Shown here: in pieces, positions 25,049 through 33,960 of the stretch
Layout: every line of letters begins with the position of its first letter
How positions within the stretch are numbered: the stretch's first letter is position 1
Assembly: GCF_021401245.1 (NCBI RefSeq)
Contig: NZ_JACBFY010000003.1
Coordinates: forward strand, 1 to 64,000
Source of the DNA: Pseudacidovorax sp. NFM-22
GTDB lineage: Bacteria; Pseudomonadota; Gammaproteobacteria; Burkholderiales; Burkholderiaceae_C
Length of the DNA: 64,000 nt
Direction of reading: 5' to 3'
The notes under the pieces: generated by a model
What the model was told of the DNA's origin: nothing
What the model saw: only the letters and a program-made list of their open reading frames with translations
Database searches by the model: none
Translations under genes and position numbers: made by a program

Positions 25049-27226
25049 ATGAAGAACCCCCCCGGCCGATACCTCGGCCTCGTTGCCGCGGCCTGTTGCA
25101 CGGTCGTCGGCCTCGCTGCATGCGGCGGAGGAAGCGGTGGCAATGGTGCCAACCTTGCCGCATTGGCCGCACTGGGCGGCCAGACCACCGGCACCGGGAC
25201 CCAGACCCCGCCCGCCAACCCTTCCAATCCCTCGAATCCGCCGGTGGCGGCCGGCGTCACGCTGCTCGACAAGCTGAGTTCGACGAGCGCGCCCGGCGGC
25301 ATGACCGACACGGTGTACCGCGTCCGGGTGGTCAACGGCGGGACCGCGCTGCAGAGCGCCATTGCGACGGCCACCTCGACCAGTGGCGAAGTCACGGTGC
25401 TGGACGGCATCGTGCGGGTCGGTGCCCTGGGCGCCAACGCCAGCGCCGATCCGCAGGACACCATCACCTTGCGCCATGCCGCCAACGTGGTGCCCAACAC
25501 CCGCCTGGCCTGGGCGGTGCGCGAGCATGCGGCGCCCGGTGCCGCGTCCTGCGCAGCGCTGGTGGACGCCGCGGCGAACCGCGACCTCTTCCCGCCCAAC
25601 GTCAAGGTCACGACGGCGGAACTGGTCGCGGCCACGGCGCAGCTGCCGGAGCACTGCAACCTGCTCGGCACGATGAACGAGCGCCAGGGCGCGAACAGCT
25701 CACCGGGCAAGACGCAGACCTATGCCATCAAGTGGCAGGTGCGCATCCCCACGCAGTGGAACGGACGCTTCTACATGCCGGGCGGCGGCGGACTGGACGG
25801 CAGCATTCCCAGCACCACGGGCCAGCTGGCCAATGGCTACGCCATCGCGGCCAACGACTCCGGCCACGACAACAACACCAACTCCGACGACCTGGCGGCC
25901 TCGGCCGGTGCCTTCGGGACGGACTTCGACGCGCGCGTGGACTTCGCCTACCGCGCCATCCAGCTCACCACGCAGCTGGCCAAGGGCTTCATCGTGACCT
26001 ACCAGGACAAGGACCCGCAGTACTCCTACTTCGAAGGCTGCTCCATGGGCGGCCGCGAGGCGCTGATGGTCACGCAGCGTCTGCCGGAGCAGTTCGACGG
26101 CGTGGTGGCGGGCGACCCGGCGCTGAAGTTCGCATCGGTGAGCGCCAAGTCCGTGTACATCGCACAACTCTTCGGCAACCTCGCGAAGAAGCAGGGCGAG
26201 TTCTCGGCCAACGGGGTGCCGCTGGCCAGCAACACCTACACCAACCAGGACCTGCAGCTGGTCTCCAAGGCGGTGCTCGACGCCTGCGACGCGCTCGACG
26301 GCCTGACCGACGGCATGATCAACCAGCCCCTGCTCTGCACGACGCCGCGCGTCAAGCCCAAGCTGGATGCCTTGCGCTGCACCGGCGCCAAGACGGCCAG
26401 TTGCCTGACGGGCGACCAGATCGACACCATGGTCGCCTACTACGACGGGCCGAGCACGCCCTCGGGCAACCGCCCGTACTACGGCTGGATGTGGGACGCA
26501 GGCATCGCCGGCTGCACCAGCGCCGCCGACTGCAACGTGCCCGGCGCGACCAACATCGCCACGGGCTGGCGCACGTGGAACCTGGGCACGTACCAGACCA
26601 ATCGCGCCACGGCCGTCAACACCGCCAGCGCGTACACCGCGGCCCGGGGCGGCGCGGCATCCACCGTCGTGGTGCCGACGCCGCCGGTCATGCCCTCGCC
26701 GGTGGCCAACGAGGCGCTGACCAACTACGTCATGAACCTCGACCTGGACCTGTACGTGAGCAGCCTGTCCCGGACCACGCCGGAATTTCCGGTGTCCGGC
26801 TACGACCTGTACGAGACGTCCTCGACCGATCTGTCGAAGTTCAAGGCCAAGGGCGGCAAGTTGCTGATCTACCAGCCGCAGACCGGTGGCCCGTTCTCGC
26901 CGCTGGCCATGGTGGACTACTACCAGAAGCTCAATGCGGCCAACGGCGGCAGCGCCTTCAACTACGCGCAGACCCAGACCTTCGCCCGCCTGTTCATGGC
27001 GCCCGGCATGCAACACTGCAGCGGCGGCCCGTCGACCAACGTCAGTCCCTTCCAGTCGGTGGTGGATTGGGTCGAGGCCGGCAAGGCGCCTGACCGCGTG
27101 GTCGGCACCGCTGCCGCCAGCACGCCCTGGCCCGGTCGCACGCGCCCGCTGTGCCCCTTCCCGAAGACGGCCGTGTACACGGGCCAGGGCAGCATCGAAA
27201 ACGCCGAAAACTTTGCCTGTCAGTAA
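25049..27226 (+). CDS. Tannase/feruloyl esterase family lipoprotein
   Basis: A 725-residue secreted esterase. The lipobox LAAC places the lipid anchor at Cys25, followed by a Gly/Ser/Pro/Asn-rich linker to about residue 70. The nucleophile motif GCSMGGR (Cys331-Ser332) and the late GMQHCSGG (His656-Cys657) give the Cys-Ser / His-Cys pairing that is diagnostic of the tannase family, where a disulfide holds the catalytic Ser and His together. The acidic member should lie between. The enzyme would cleave phenolic acid esters such as gallate, ferulate or phthalate-type esters at the cell surface. AGGAGACA precedes the ATG. A Bug gene follows 20 bases later, presumably to import the released acid. 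Confidence 0.92.
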   Translation: MKNPPGRYLGLVAAACCTVVGLAACGGGSGGNGANLAALAALGGQTTGTGTQTPPANPSNPSNPPVAAGVTLLDKLSSTSAPGGMTDTVYRVRVVNGGTALQSAIATATSTSGEVTVLDGIVRVGALGANASADPQDTITLRHAANVVPNTRLAWAVREHAAPGAASCAALVDAAANRDLFPPNVKVTTAELVAATAQLPEHCNLLGTMNERQGANSSPGKTQTYAIKWQVRIPTQWNGRFYMPGGGGLDGSIPSTTGQLANGYAIAANDSGHDNNTNSDDLAASAGAFGTDFDARVDFAYRAIQLTTQLAKGFIVTYQDKDPQYSYFEGCSMGGREALMVTQRLPEQFDGVVAGDPALKFASVSAKSVYIAQLFGNLAKKQGEFSANGVPLASNTYTNQDLQLVSKAVLDACDALDGLTDGMINQPLLCTTPRVKPKLDALRCTGAKTASCLTGDQIDTMVAYYDGPSTPSGNRPYYGWMWDAGIAGCTSAADCNVPGATNIATGWRTWNLGTYQTNRATAVNTASAYTAARGGAASTVVVPTPPVMPSPVANEALTNYVMNLDLDLYVSSLSRTTPEFPVSGYDLYETSSTDLSKFKAKGGKLLIYQPQTGGPFSPLAMVDYYQKLNAANGGSAFNYAQTQTFARLFMAPGMQHCSGGPSTNVSPFQSVVDWVEAGKAPDRVVGTAAASTPWPGRTRPLCPFPKTAVYTGQGSIENAENFACQ

Positions 27227-27246
27227 GGACAGGTGTGGAGACTCTG

Positions 27247-28224
27247 ATGAATCGACGAACGAAGACGCGGGCACTTGCAGCCCTGATGGCAGGGCTGTGC
27301 ATGACAGGGGGCGCTGCGATGGCGCAGACCTGGCCCACCAAGCCCGTGACGATCATGGTCGGCGTGCCCGCAGGGGGCGCGCTCGACCCCTTCGCCCGGG
27401 CCCTGGCCGATCAGCTCAACAAGACCACCGGCGGCACTTTCATCGTGGACAACCGGCCCGGCGCCAACGGCAACCTCAGTGCCGAGATGGCCCTGAAGGC
27501 CACCGACGGCAACACGCTGTGGATCGGCACGCAGTCCATGATGACGATCAACCCGGCGGCCTTTGCGCAGCTGCGGTGGAAGCCGTCCGATTTCGTGCCG
27601 GTGCTCAAGGCCGTCGAGGCACCGCTGGTGCTGGTGACCAACCCGTCGGTCAAGGTGAAGAACTTCGCAGAGCTGGAGGCCTGGGTCAAGGACCCGGCCA
27701 ACAAGGCAGCCTATGCCTCGTTCAGCCCAGGCACGCCCTCGCATTTCCTGGGCTACCAGCTCAACGAGAAGCTGAAGGCCAAGATGGTCCACATCCCGTA
27801 CAAGGGCTCGGCGCCGCAGATCACCGACATCCTGGGCGGGCAGGTGCCGTTCGGCTTCACGCAGCTGGCGGCCGCGACGCCGCAGATCAAGGAAGGCAAG
27901 CTCACGGCCATCGCCGTGACCGGGCCGAAGCGCTCGCGCTACCTGCCCGACGTGCCCACGCTGGCCGAGGTCGGCCAGGGTGATCTGACGACGACGATCT
28001 GGTTCGGCGTCTTCGTGCCGCGCAGCACCGATCCGAAACTGGTGGAACAGATCCGCAGCGCGGTGCTGAAGGCGCACAAGGAGCCGGCCTACCGCGCCCG
28101 CCTCGAGATGCTGAACTTCGATGTGCCCGATGTCTCGATTCCGGAGTTCGAGGGCGAGATCGCGCGGGACACGGCCCGGTGGGCGGCGCTGGTCAAGGCC
28201 ACGGGCTTCAAGGCCACCGACTGA
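27247..28224 (+). CDS. Bug/TctC-type periplasmic substrate-binding protein (4)
   Basis: A 325-residue Bug protein with a signal peptide ending AMAQT, then WPTKPVTIMVGVPAGGALD. The HIPYKGSAPQITDILGGQV ligand loop is typical. It contains an unusual MALKATDGNTLWIGTQSMM where most paralogues read APDGYTLL. Directly downstream of the tannase-family esterase gene (20 bases), so the natural ligand is probably the acid released by that esterase. Confidence 0.93.
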   Translation: MNRRTKTRALAALMAGLCMTGGAAMAQTWPTKPVTIMVGVPAGGALDPFARALADQLNKTTGGTFIVDNRPGANGNLSAEMALKATDGNTLWIGTQSMMTINPAAFAQLRWKPSDFVPVLKAVEAPLVLVTNPSVKVKNFAELEAWVKDPANKAAYASFSPGTPSHFLGYQLNEKLKAKMVHIPYKGSAPQITDILGGQVPFGFTQLAAATPQIKEGKLTAIAVTGPKRSRYLPDVPTLAEVGQGDLTTTIWFGVFVPRSTDPKLVEQIRSAVLKAHKEPAYRARLEMLNFDVPDVSIPEFEGEIARDTARWAALVKATGFKATD

Positions 28225-28271
28225 GGATTACCTCGTTCGCCTGACAACGACCCGTGTGCCGTGGCACCCAC

Positions 28272-28341
28272 CCGTTCGCCCTGAGCTTGTCGAAGGGCTT
28301 GGTGATCTAGGGCAGGGCTTCGACAGGCTCAGCCCGAACGG
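28272..28341. repeat. REP-like inverted repeat
   Basis: Two 27-base arms (28272-28298 and 28315-28341) with a 16-base centre. Arms read CCGTTCGCCCTGAGCTTGTC onward and its near-complement, with only a few mismatches. This GTTCGCCCTGAGC / GCTCAGGGCGAAC palindrome is a dispersed extragenic repeat familiar from many proteobacterial genomes. It follows the Bug gene and precedes a convergent gene, so it may also terminate transcription. Confidence 0.8.
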
Positions 28342-28346
28342 TGGGC

Positions 28347-28384
28347 GGGCCGACCCATCGGCATGGGGCCGACCCATCGGCATG
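28347..28384. repeat. Two tandem 19-bp units
   Basis: GGGCCGACCCATCGGCATG occurs twice in perfect tandem at 28347-28365 and 28366-28384, immediately after the REP-like repeat. Each unit contains the small palindrome CCGA-CCCA-TCGG. Together with the REP arms it fills the gap between two convergent genes. Confidence 0.85.
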
Positions 28385-28403
28385 GGTTCGGACCGCCGCC
28401 TGT

Positions 28404-29303
28404 TCAACCCCACTTCATCTCTCCCTTGGCCACCTTGGCGCCGATCTGCAGTGCGGTCGACAGCCCGGCATCGGGATAGCGGCGGGTCATGGCCGCGATC
28501 AGAGCGTCGGCGTTTGGTGCACGGGCCAGTTCCTGCTCGAAGGCCAGCAGGTAGTCGCGCGTGTAGTTCACCGCGGAGACATCCAGCGCACCGTTGGCCG
28601 ACAGGTGGCCCGGCACGACCACGGCCGGCCGGCGGGCGGCGAGGGCTTCGAGGTTCTTCACCCATGCGGCGCGCAAGGCCGGCATGGGCGTATCGGCGGT
28701 CCACACATGCAGGCCTGAGAAGACGAGCACCCCGCCGAAGGCGGCGTTGAGCGACGGCACCCACAGATAGCGGCGTGCGCCGAGGTCCGTCGCCTTCACG
28801 ATCTCGACCGTCTGGCCTTCCAGGCTGAGCGACGGGCCGTCGAAAGCCTCCGGGAAGACGATGTCCGCCAGCTTCTGCGGGCCGTTCTCCTTGAGCATGG
28901 GCGCCCAGGTGTCGATCTTCTTCTGCGCGCTGGCACGGATGGCGGCCAGGGTGTCGGAGGCGGCGATCACGCGGGCTTCGGGGAAGGCCGCCTTGATCGG
29001 GCCCAGGCTGAAGTAGTAGTCGGGATCGCTCTGGCTGATGTAGAGGGTCGTCAGCCGCTTGCCGGAGGCCTTGATCGCCTCGGCCACGGCGCGGCCGTCG
29101 GGCAGCGAGAAGCCGCCGTCGATCAGGATGGCGTCGCGGCTGCCGGAGAGCAACACCGGCGCGCGGAAGAAACCGGCTTCGCCCGTGGGGAAGTGCTTCC
29201 ATTGCAGCGGCGCCGGGGCGGGCGAGGTGGCGGCGCAGCCCGCCAGCGCGGCGGCGGCGCCGGCGGCTGCGGCGGTCTGGATGAAGTGTCTGCGGGTGGT
29301 CAT
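28404..29303 (-). CDS. Exported MBL-fold protein with a degenerate metal site
   Basis: A 299-residue protein with a twin-arginine-like leader (TTRRHFIQTAAAAG) ending in LAGC, so it may be a lipoprotein anchored at Cys23. The fold is metallo-beta-lactamase-like (DAILIDGGFSLPDGRAVAEAI, VVVPGHLS near residue 224). The canonical HxHxDH is replaced by SQSDPDYY at residues 90-97, so the two first histidines and the last one are gone. It is either a non-hydrolytic or otherwise re-tasked member. It belongs with the DsbA-family gene upstream on the same strand, 33 bases apart. Confidence 0.8.
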   Translation of the reverse strand: MTTRRHFIQTAAAAGAAAALAGCAATSPAPAPLQWKHFPTGEAGFFRAPVLLSGSRDAILIDGGFSLPDGRAVAEAIKASGKRLTTLYISQSDPDYYFSLGPIKAAFPEARVIAASDTLAAIRASAQKKIDTWAPMLKENGPQKLADIVFPEAFDGPSLSLEGQTVEIVKATDLGARRYLWVPSLNAAFGGVLVFSGLHVWTADTPMPALRAAWVKNLEALAARRPAVVVPGHLSANGALDVSAVNYTRDYLLAFEQELARAPNADALIAAMTRRYPDAGLSTALQIGAKVAKGEMKWG

Positions 29304-29336
29304 GAAGGGTCCTTGTATGGGGGCAGCGGGTGGGGT

Positions 29337-29978
29337 TCAGCGGCTGGACGTCAGTTGGGCCACGAAGCCCTGAGGGTCGGAAAACGCCGTGCCCGAATGA
29401 AGCACCTGGCGCTGGCCGTCGCGCTCCAGGACGAAGGTCGGCACGCCGCCGGCGCCGGCCTGCCGCAACAGGGCCTGTGCCTGGCTCACGCGTTGCTGGT
29501 TGGCCGTGAGGAGCGCGATATCGGGCTGTTGCAGCCGCGCGGCCGCGTCATCGAGGCCGAGGGACTGGAGCACGCCGACCAGCGTCTCGGTGCTGGTGAT
29601 GTCGCGGCCTTCCACGTAGCGCGCCTGCTGGATGGCCTTGAGCGCGTCGGCTTCGCGCTGCGGCGCCGTGAGCGCCACGGCGGTGAGTGCCAGCGTGGCC
29701 GGGCCGCTGTCGAAGCGCTGCTGGCGGTCGGCGAGCACCTGGTCGCGGTAGCGCGCGGAAAAGGGCTGGCCCGTCAGCCGCTCGATGCGTTGGTCGTTGC
29801 TCCAGGCATAGGTGGCGAAGTGGTCGTCCATGGGGCGCGCGCCCGCTTCGGAGAACAGGCCGCTGGGCTGCAGGCGCACCGTGATTCCGGGCGCGGCGGC
29901 CAGGGCTGCGAGTGCCGGGCCGGCGCCGTAGCACCAGCCGCAGAGCGGGTCGAAGATGTAGTGCAGGGTGGGCGTCAT
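29337..29978 (-). CDS. DsbA-family (FrnE-like) thioredoxin-fold protein
   Basis: A 213-residue thioredoxin-fold protein with the active-site CGWC at residues 13-16 (IFDPLCGWCYGAGP), the long helical insert and the cis-proline loop GGVPTFVLE. No signal peptide, so it should be cytoplasmic, like FrnE or 2-hydroxychromene-2-carboxylate isomerase relatives that use thiols. The gene diverges from the LysR gene at 30048 and is followed by the MBL-like gene. The LysR neighbour is its likely regulator. Confidence 0.9.
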   Translation of the reverse strand: MTPTLHYIFDPLCGWCYGAGPALAALAAAPGITVRLQPSGLFSEAGARPMDDHFATYAWSNDQRIERLTGQPFSARYRDQVLADRQQRFDSGPATLALTAVALTAPQREADALKAIQQARYVEGRDITSTETLVGVLQSLGLDDAAARLQQPDIALLTANQQRVSQAQALLRQAGAGGVPTFVLERDGQRQVLHSGTAFSDPQGFVAQLTSSR

Positions 29979-30047
29979 GGTGGGGCTCCGGAAGAAGAAG
30001 GGTGATCGTAGGCAGCCAGAATGTCGGGATAAATCCAGCACAGGCAG

Positions 30048-31016
30048 ATGATGCGTATGGCAAAAGCAAACAATCCGACCGAGGCCGAGAGCGGGCACCT
30101 GGGCAACCTCAAGCGGCTGGCCTATTTCGCCGCCGTGGTCGAGACCGGCAGCTTCACCGCGGCGGCCGAGCGGCTGGGCATCACCAAGGCGGTGGTGAGC
30201 CAGCAGGTGGCGCGGCTGGAGCGGGAGTTCCATACCGCGCTGCTCACCCGCACCACGCGGCGGGTGGTGGCCACGGCCGCGGGCCAGGCCTTCTACGAGC
30301 GCTGTGCGCCGATCCTGGCGCAGGCGCACGATGCCTTCGACGAGTTGAATGAGGCGGCGGCCATGCCTTCCGGCACGCTGCGGCTCACCGCGCCGCTCGA
30401 CTACGGCATCGCCGCCGTGGTGCCCGCGATCACCGCGTTCACCACGCGCTATCCGCGCTGCAAGGTGGACGCCAAGCTGAGCGACCAGTGGCTCGATGTG
30501 ATGGCCGGCGACGTGGAGCTGGCCATCCGCGTCGGCTGGCTGACGGCGCCGAGCGTGCAGGCCCGGCAGATTGGCACCTTCCGCCAGTTGCTGGTGGCGG
30601 CGCCGTGGTGGCTGCCCCGCCTGGTTGGACTGGTGCATCCCGAGGACCTCGGCGCGTTGCCCTTCGTGGCCAATGCGGCGCTGCGTGAGCCCGGGCGCTG
30701 GACCTTCTCGCGCGGGGACGCGCAGCCGCGCAGCGTGACCGTGGAATCCGTGATCTCGCTGGACGCCACGCTGGCCGTGCGCGAGGCGGTGCGCCAGGGT
30801 GCCGGCCTGTCGGTGCTGCCCGACTATGTGGTGGCCGACGACCTGGCCGCCGGCCATCTGGTGCCGGTGCTGCCGGAATGGACGCTGCCCTCCGGCGGCA
30901 TCCATGCGGTGTTTCCGGCCACGCGCTTCCGGCCCGCCAAGGTGCGGGCCTTCGTGGAGGTGCTGCAGGAAAGAATCGCCGCCGCTGCCGGGTCGGGTGC
31001 GGGGCACCACGCCTAG
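30048..31016 (+). CDS. LysR-family transcriptional regulator
   Basis: A 322-residue LysR protein with HTH (LAYFAAVVETGSFTAAAERLGITKAVVSQ) and effector domain (LRLTAPLDYGIAAVVPAI, VELAIRVGWLTAPS). Three in-frame ATGs (30048, 30051, 30057) lie at the start; the first is taken. Divergent from the DsbA-family gene by 69 bases and convergent with the amidohydrolase gene at 31040. Confidence 0.9.
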   Translation: MMRMAKANNPTEAESGHLGNLKRLAYFAAVVETGSFTAAAERLGITKAVVSQQVARLEREFHTALLTRTTRRVVATAAGQAFYERCAPILAQAHDAFDELNEAAAMPSGTLRLTAPLDYGIAAVVPAITAFTTRYPRCKVDAKLSDQWLDVMAGDVELAIRVGWLTAPSVQARQIGTFRQLLVAAPWWLPRLVGLVHPEDLGALPFVANAALREPGRWTFSRGDAQPRSVTVESVISLDATLAVREAVRQGAGLSVLPDYVVADDLAAGHLVPVLPEWTLPSGGIHAVFPATRFRPAKVRAFVEVLQERIAAAAGSGAGHHA

Positions 31017-31039
31017 CGCGGACGCTGGGGGCGACGCCG

Positions 31040-32503
31040 TCAGGCCTTCGGCGCCCAGGCGCCACCGGCGCGCTGGCGGATGGCGCGCAGTGAGTCTTCG
31101 GCATCGGCCATCACCTGCGCCGGGTCCACGCCGATCAGCCGGCCGCCGCGCTTGAGGAAGCGGCCGCCGACGATGACGGTGTCCACGTTGGCCGGCGCGG
31201 CCGAGCGGACCACGGCGCTGCGTGGCTCGCCCAGCGGGCTCATGTTGAGGTCGGTGGTGCGCACGAGCACGATGTCGGCCTGCTTGCCCGGCGACAGCGA
31301 GCCGATGCGGTCCTGCAGGCTCAGCGCCCGGGCGCCGTTGATGGTCGCCATCTGCAGGCACTGGTCGAAGTCCACGCGCGGCAGCTTTTTCGACGGCGTC
31401 TGCGTCCAGGGGATGCCCAGGCTCCACGTCGTGTTCATGGCGTCGAAGGGCGAGACGGTGCCCAGCGAGGTGGCGTCGATGGAGAAGCACACGTTGATCT
31501 TCGCGGCCAGCATCTGCAGCAGCTGCTCGCGGTAGTCGCCGTCGCCGGCCAGGCGCAGCTCGGACTGCGGCGACACCGACAGCGACAGGCCCAGCGAGGC
31601 CATGGCGGCCCGGTCCTCGGGCGTGGCGGCCATGCCGTGCACCAGCAGCGTCTGCTGGTCGATGAAGCCCAGGCGCACCAGCTCGGCCACGTTGACGCGG
31701 AAGCGCCGCGACTGGCCGATGTGCATCACCTTGGGCAGGCCAAGCTCGCGGGCGACCGCCAGTTCCTGCCGGAAGACCTCGCGGGTCGAGCCCTGGTCGC
31801 CGCGCAGGGCCACACCCAGGTCCACGCGGTCGCCGAAGGGCGAGCCGGTGCCGAACCACTGCGCCTTGACCCGGCGCAGGTCGGCCAGTGGCATGGTCTG
31901 CTCCGCGGGCATGGGGTCGATGTAGCCGTAGGAATAGCGGGCGCGGATGCCCGTCTCGGCCAGTGCCTGCAGTTCCGCGTCCACATGCGCCGGCGTGCGG
32001 GTGTTGTGGGCGAAGTTGTTCACGGTGGTGAAGCCGGCGTTGATGGCCTCGACGATGGCCAGCCGGTTGGCGCGGTAGTAGTCGAGCGGTTGGTGGTACT
32101 CGATCAGCCCCGCCTTCAGGCCGAAGTACTCGACACCGGGGCGCAGCATGTTCTTGAGCAGCGAGTTCCACATGTGCCAGTGGGTCTCGACGAAGCCCGG
32201 CATGACGATCATGCCGCGGGCATCGACCACCTGCGCATCGCCCACGGCGAGGCGGGTGCCGATGGCGGCGATGCGGCCCCCCTGCACCAGCACGTCGGCA
32301 CCGGCGATGTCGCCAATGGCCGGGTCCATGCTGATCACATGGCCGCCACGCAGCACGTAGCTGTTGCCGGCCGGCGCCACGCCGCCGCCCGTGGCGGCGC
32401 AGCCGGCCAGCAGCGCGCCAGCCCCGGCTGCACCCAGCAGCAGGCGGCGGCGTGTGAGGCCGGGAGCAGGGGAGCAGCAGGAGCAGGAATAGGGCAGGTG
32501 CAT
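31040..32503 (-). CDS. TrzA/AtzA-type amidohydrolase, lipoprotein
   Basis: A 487-residue metal-dependent amidohydrolase. An RRRLLLGAAGAGALLAGC leader puts the lipid anchor at Cys35, an unusual location for this mostly cytoplasmic family. Metal ligands are complete: His108/His110 (ETHWHMW), His261 (VMHIGQS), His289 (LLVHGM) and Asp343 (SIDATSLG). It resembles cytosine deaminase, chlorohydrolases and S-adenosylhomocysteine deaminases, which deaminate or dechlorinate ring compounds. Product cannot be specified. No operon partner on the same strand; a small gene diverges from it at 32658. Confidence 0.9.
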   Translation of the reverse strand: MHLPYSCSCCSPAPGLTRRRLLLGAAGAGALLAGCAATGGGVAPAGNSYVLRGGHVISMDPAIGDIAGADVLVQGGRIAAIGTRLAVGDAQVVDARGMIVMPGFVETHWHMWNSLLKNMLRPGVEYFGLKAGLIEYHQPLDYYRANRLAIVEAINAGFTTVNNFAHNTRTPAHVDAELQALAETGIRARYSYGYIDPMPAEQTMPLADLRRVKAQWFGTGSPFGDRVDLGVALRGDQGSTREVFRQELAVARELGLPKVMHIGQSRRFRVNVAELVRLGFIDQQTLLVHGMAATPEDRAAMASLGLSLSVSPQSELRLAGDGDYREQLLQMLAAKINVCFSIDATSLGTVSPFDAMNTTWSLGIPWTQTPSKKLPRVDFDQCLQMATINGARALSLQDRIGSLSPGKQADIVLVRTTDLNMSPLGEPRSAVVRSAAPANVDTVIVGGRFLKRGGRLIGVDPAQVMADAEDSLRAIRQRAGGAWAPKA

Positions 32504-32657
32504 GGCGTAAGAAGGAAGGGAGAAGAATCGACCGTGGAGCGCGGCCGGGCGGCCGCGCCTTCGAGCCGGTGAAGATACGGCCCGGGCCCGGCGCCGTATA
32601 TGCCGCGCTGCTCAACAATCCATTGCACGGATCGAATCAACCGACAAACGGACACGC

Positions 32658-32918
32658 ATGGCGCAAGAACTCCTGGACATCCTGGCGGAACTGCGTGCGG
32701 GCCGCTGGAACGCGGCGCACGACCGGGTGCAGCGCCACGACTCGCTGCTCGCCGCCTGGCTGCACGGCATCGTGCACCTGCAGGAAGGCGATCTGGAGGA
32801 CGCCGAGAACTGGTACGACCGCGGCGGCCGCCGCTTCCGCAGCCGAGGCTCGCTGGAGGAGGAGATGGACGCATTCGAGCGCGCGGCACGGCGGGCGGCA
32901 GCGGAGCCACCGGCCTGA
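32658..32918 (+). CDS. Small helical hypothetical protein (TPR-like)
   Basis: An 86-residue acidic, fully helical protein: AQELLDILAELRAGRWNAAH, LLAAWLHGIVHLQEGDLEDA, ENWYDRGGRRFRS, then LEEEMDAFERAARRA. The two helix pairs look like a single tetratricopeptide-type repeat. No signal, membrane segment or catalytic motif. It diverges from the amidohydrolase gene and converges with a LysR gene. Codon use is like its neighbours, so it is probably a real gene; function unknown. Confidence 0.65.
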   Translation: MAQELLDILAELRAGRWNAAHDRVQRHDSLLAAWLHGIVHLQEGDLEDAENWYDRGGRRFRSRGSLEEEMDAFERAARRAAAEPPA

Positions 32919-32978
32919 ATGTGGGGAAGGCGCCAGCCCGCCGGCGTCCTGGCGGCGCCTGCACCGATGCGCGTGGCA

Positions 32979-32993
32979 GTGGCCGCTGGCCAC
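32979..32993. terminator. Weak hairpin between convergent genes
   Basis: GTGGCC-GCT-GGCCAC is a 6-bp GC-rich hairpin in the 91-base gap between the small helical gene and the convergent LysR gene. No T-run follows on either strand, so the terminator call is tentative. Confidence 0.25.
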
Positions 32994-33009
32994 CGGCCCC
33001 GCAGGGATC

Positions 33010-33951
33010 TCAGCGCGACGGGCGCAGTGCCTCGGCCAGCTGGTCGAGCACATCCACGTACAGCGTGGCCACCTTGCGGACCATGAGCATGAGCTGCGTG
33101 GCGGGCAGCGGCTGGCGCGTGCGCACGATGCGCAGCCGGCCTGCCGCGATCTCGGCCCCGGCCGCCTGCGCAGGCACCACGGCCAGGCCCAGACCCGCCA
33201 CGGCGAACTGCACGTTGGCTTCCAGCGAGTTCGATTCGATGGTCGGCACAGGCGCGGCCTCACCGCCCGCCTTGAACATCTGATCGACCGAGGTGCGCAG
33301 GTGCGTGCCCGTGTGGGGCAGGATCCACGGCAGGGCGCCCAGCGCCTCCCAGTCGTACGGGCTGCGCCCCGGCAGCCGAAGCCCGCGGGCAGCGACGACC
33401 ACCATCTGCACCTCGCCGCAGGGCTGAAGGGAGAGCATGCCCAGGTCCAGCCCCACCACGGCCTGCGGCGCGTAGAGCGCGAGCACGGCATCGATGTCGC
33501 CGCGCAGCAGCAGCTCGATCAGGGCATGGAGGCGGCCCTCATGCACCTGGACCAGCGGCCCCGGCGGTGGGGCCGCGGCACGCAGCCGCGCAAGCACATC
33601 CGGCGCCACATGGGCGGCGATGAAGGGCGGCATGCCCAGACGCAGCAGCGGCGTCTGTGCGGGCGAGGTGTCGGCCATGTCGCGCCGCAATGAATCCAGC
33701 TCGCCCAGCAGCAGGCGCGCATGGCGGGCCATCTTCAGGCCCGCCGCGGTCGGCGTCATGCCGGCCGACGAGCGATCGAAGAGCTGGATGCCGAGCGCCG
33801 ACTCCAGCTCGCGCAGTGACTTGCTGAGCGCAGCCCGGGTCACATGCAGCTGCTGCGCGGCCACGCCCAGATTGCCCGACTGCACGAGCGCCACGACGAG
33901 TTCGAGTTGATGGAAGCGAAGGCGCCGTGCCAGCGAGATCGGCAAGGTCAT
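33010..33951 (-). CDS. LysR-family transcriptional regulator (Bug-linked)
   Basis: A 313-residue LysR protein of the type paired with Bug genes: RRLRFHQLELVVALVQSGNLGVAAQQLHVTRAALSKSL is the HTH, followed by a full effector domain (LLRLGMPPFIAAHVAPDV, IDAVLALYAPQ). Divergent from the Bug/NTF2-like pair at 34060, with a near-palindrome ten bases ahead of its start, so it probably controls that pair and itself. Confidence 0.92.
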   Translation of the reverse strand: MTLPISLARRLRFHQLELVVALVQSGNLGVAAQQLHVTRAALSKSLRELESALGIQLFDRSSAGMTPTAAGLKMARHARLLLGELDSLRRDMADTSPAQTPLLRLGMPPFIAAHVAPDVLARLRAAAPPPGPLVQVHEGRLHALIELLLRGDIDAVLALYAPQAVVGLDLGMLSLQPCGEVQMVVVAARGLRLPGRSPYDWEALGALPWILPHTGTHLRTSVDQMFKAGGEAAPVPTIESNSLEANVQFAVAGLGLAVVPAQAAGAEIAAGRLRIVRTRQPLPATQLMLMVRKVATLYVDVLDQLAEALRPSR

Positions 33952-33960
33952 CGGAGGATG

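Noticed and set aside
29337-32618. A 1093-codon minus-strand frame
   Set aside because: Only its last 213 codons (the DsbA-family protein) are real; the rest is antisense or shifted-frame sequence of the LysR and amidohydrolase genes.
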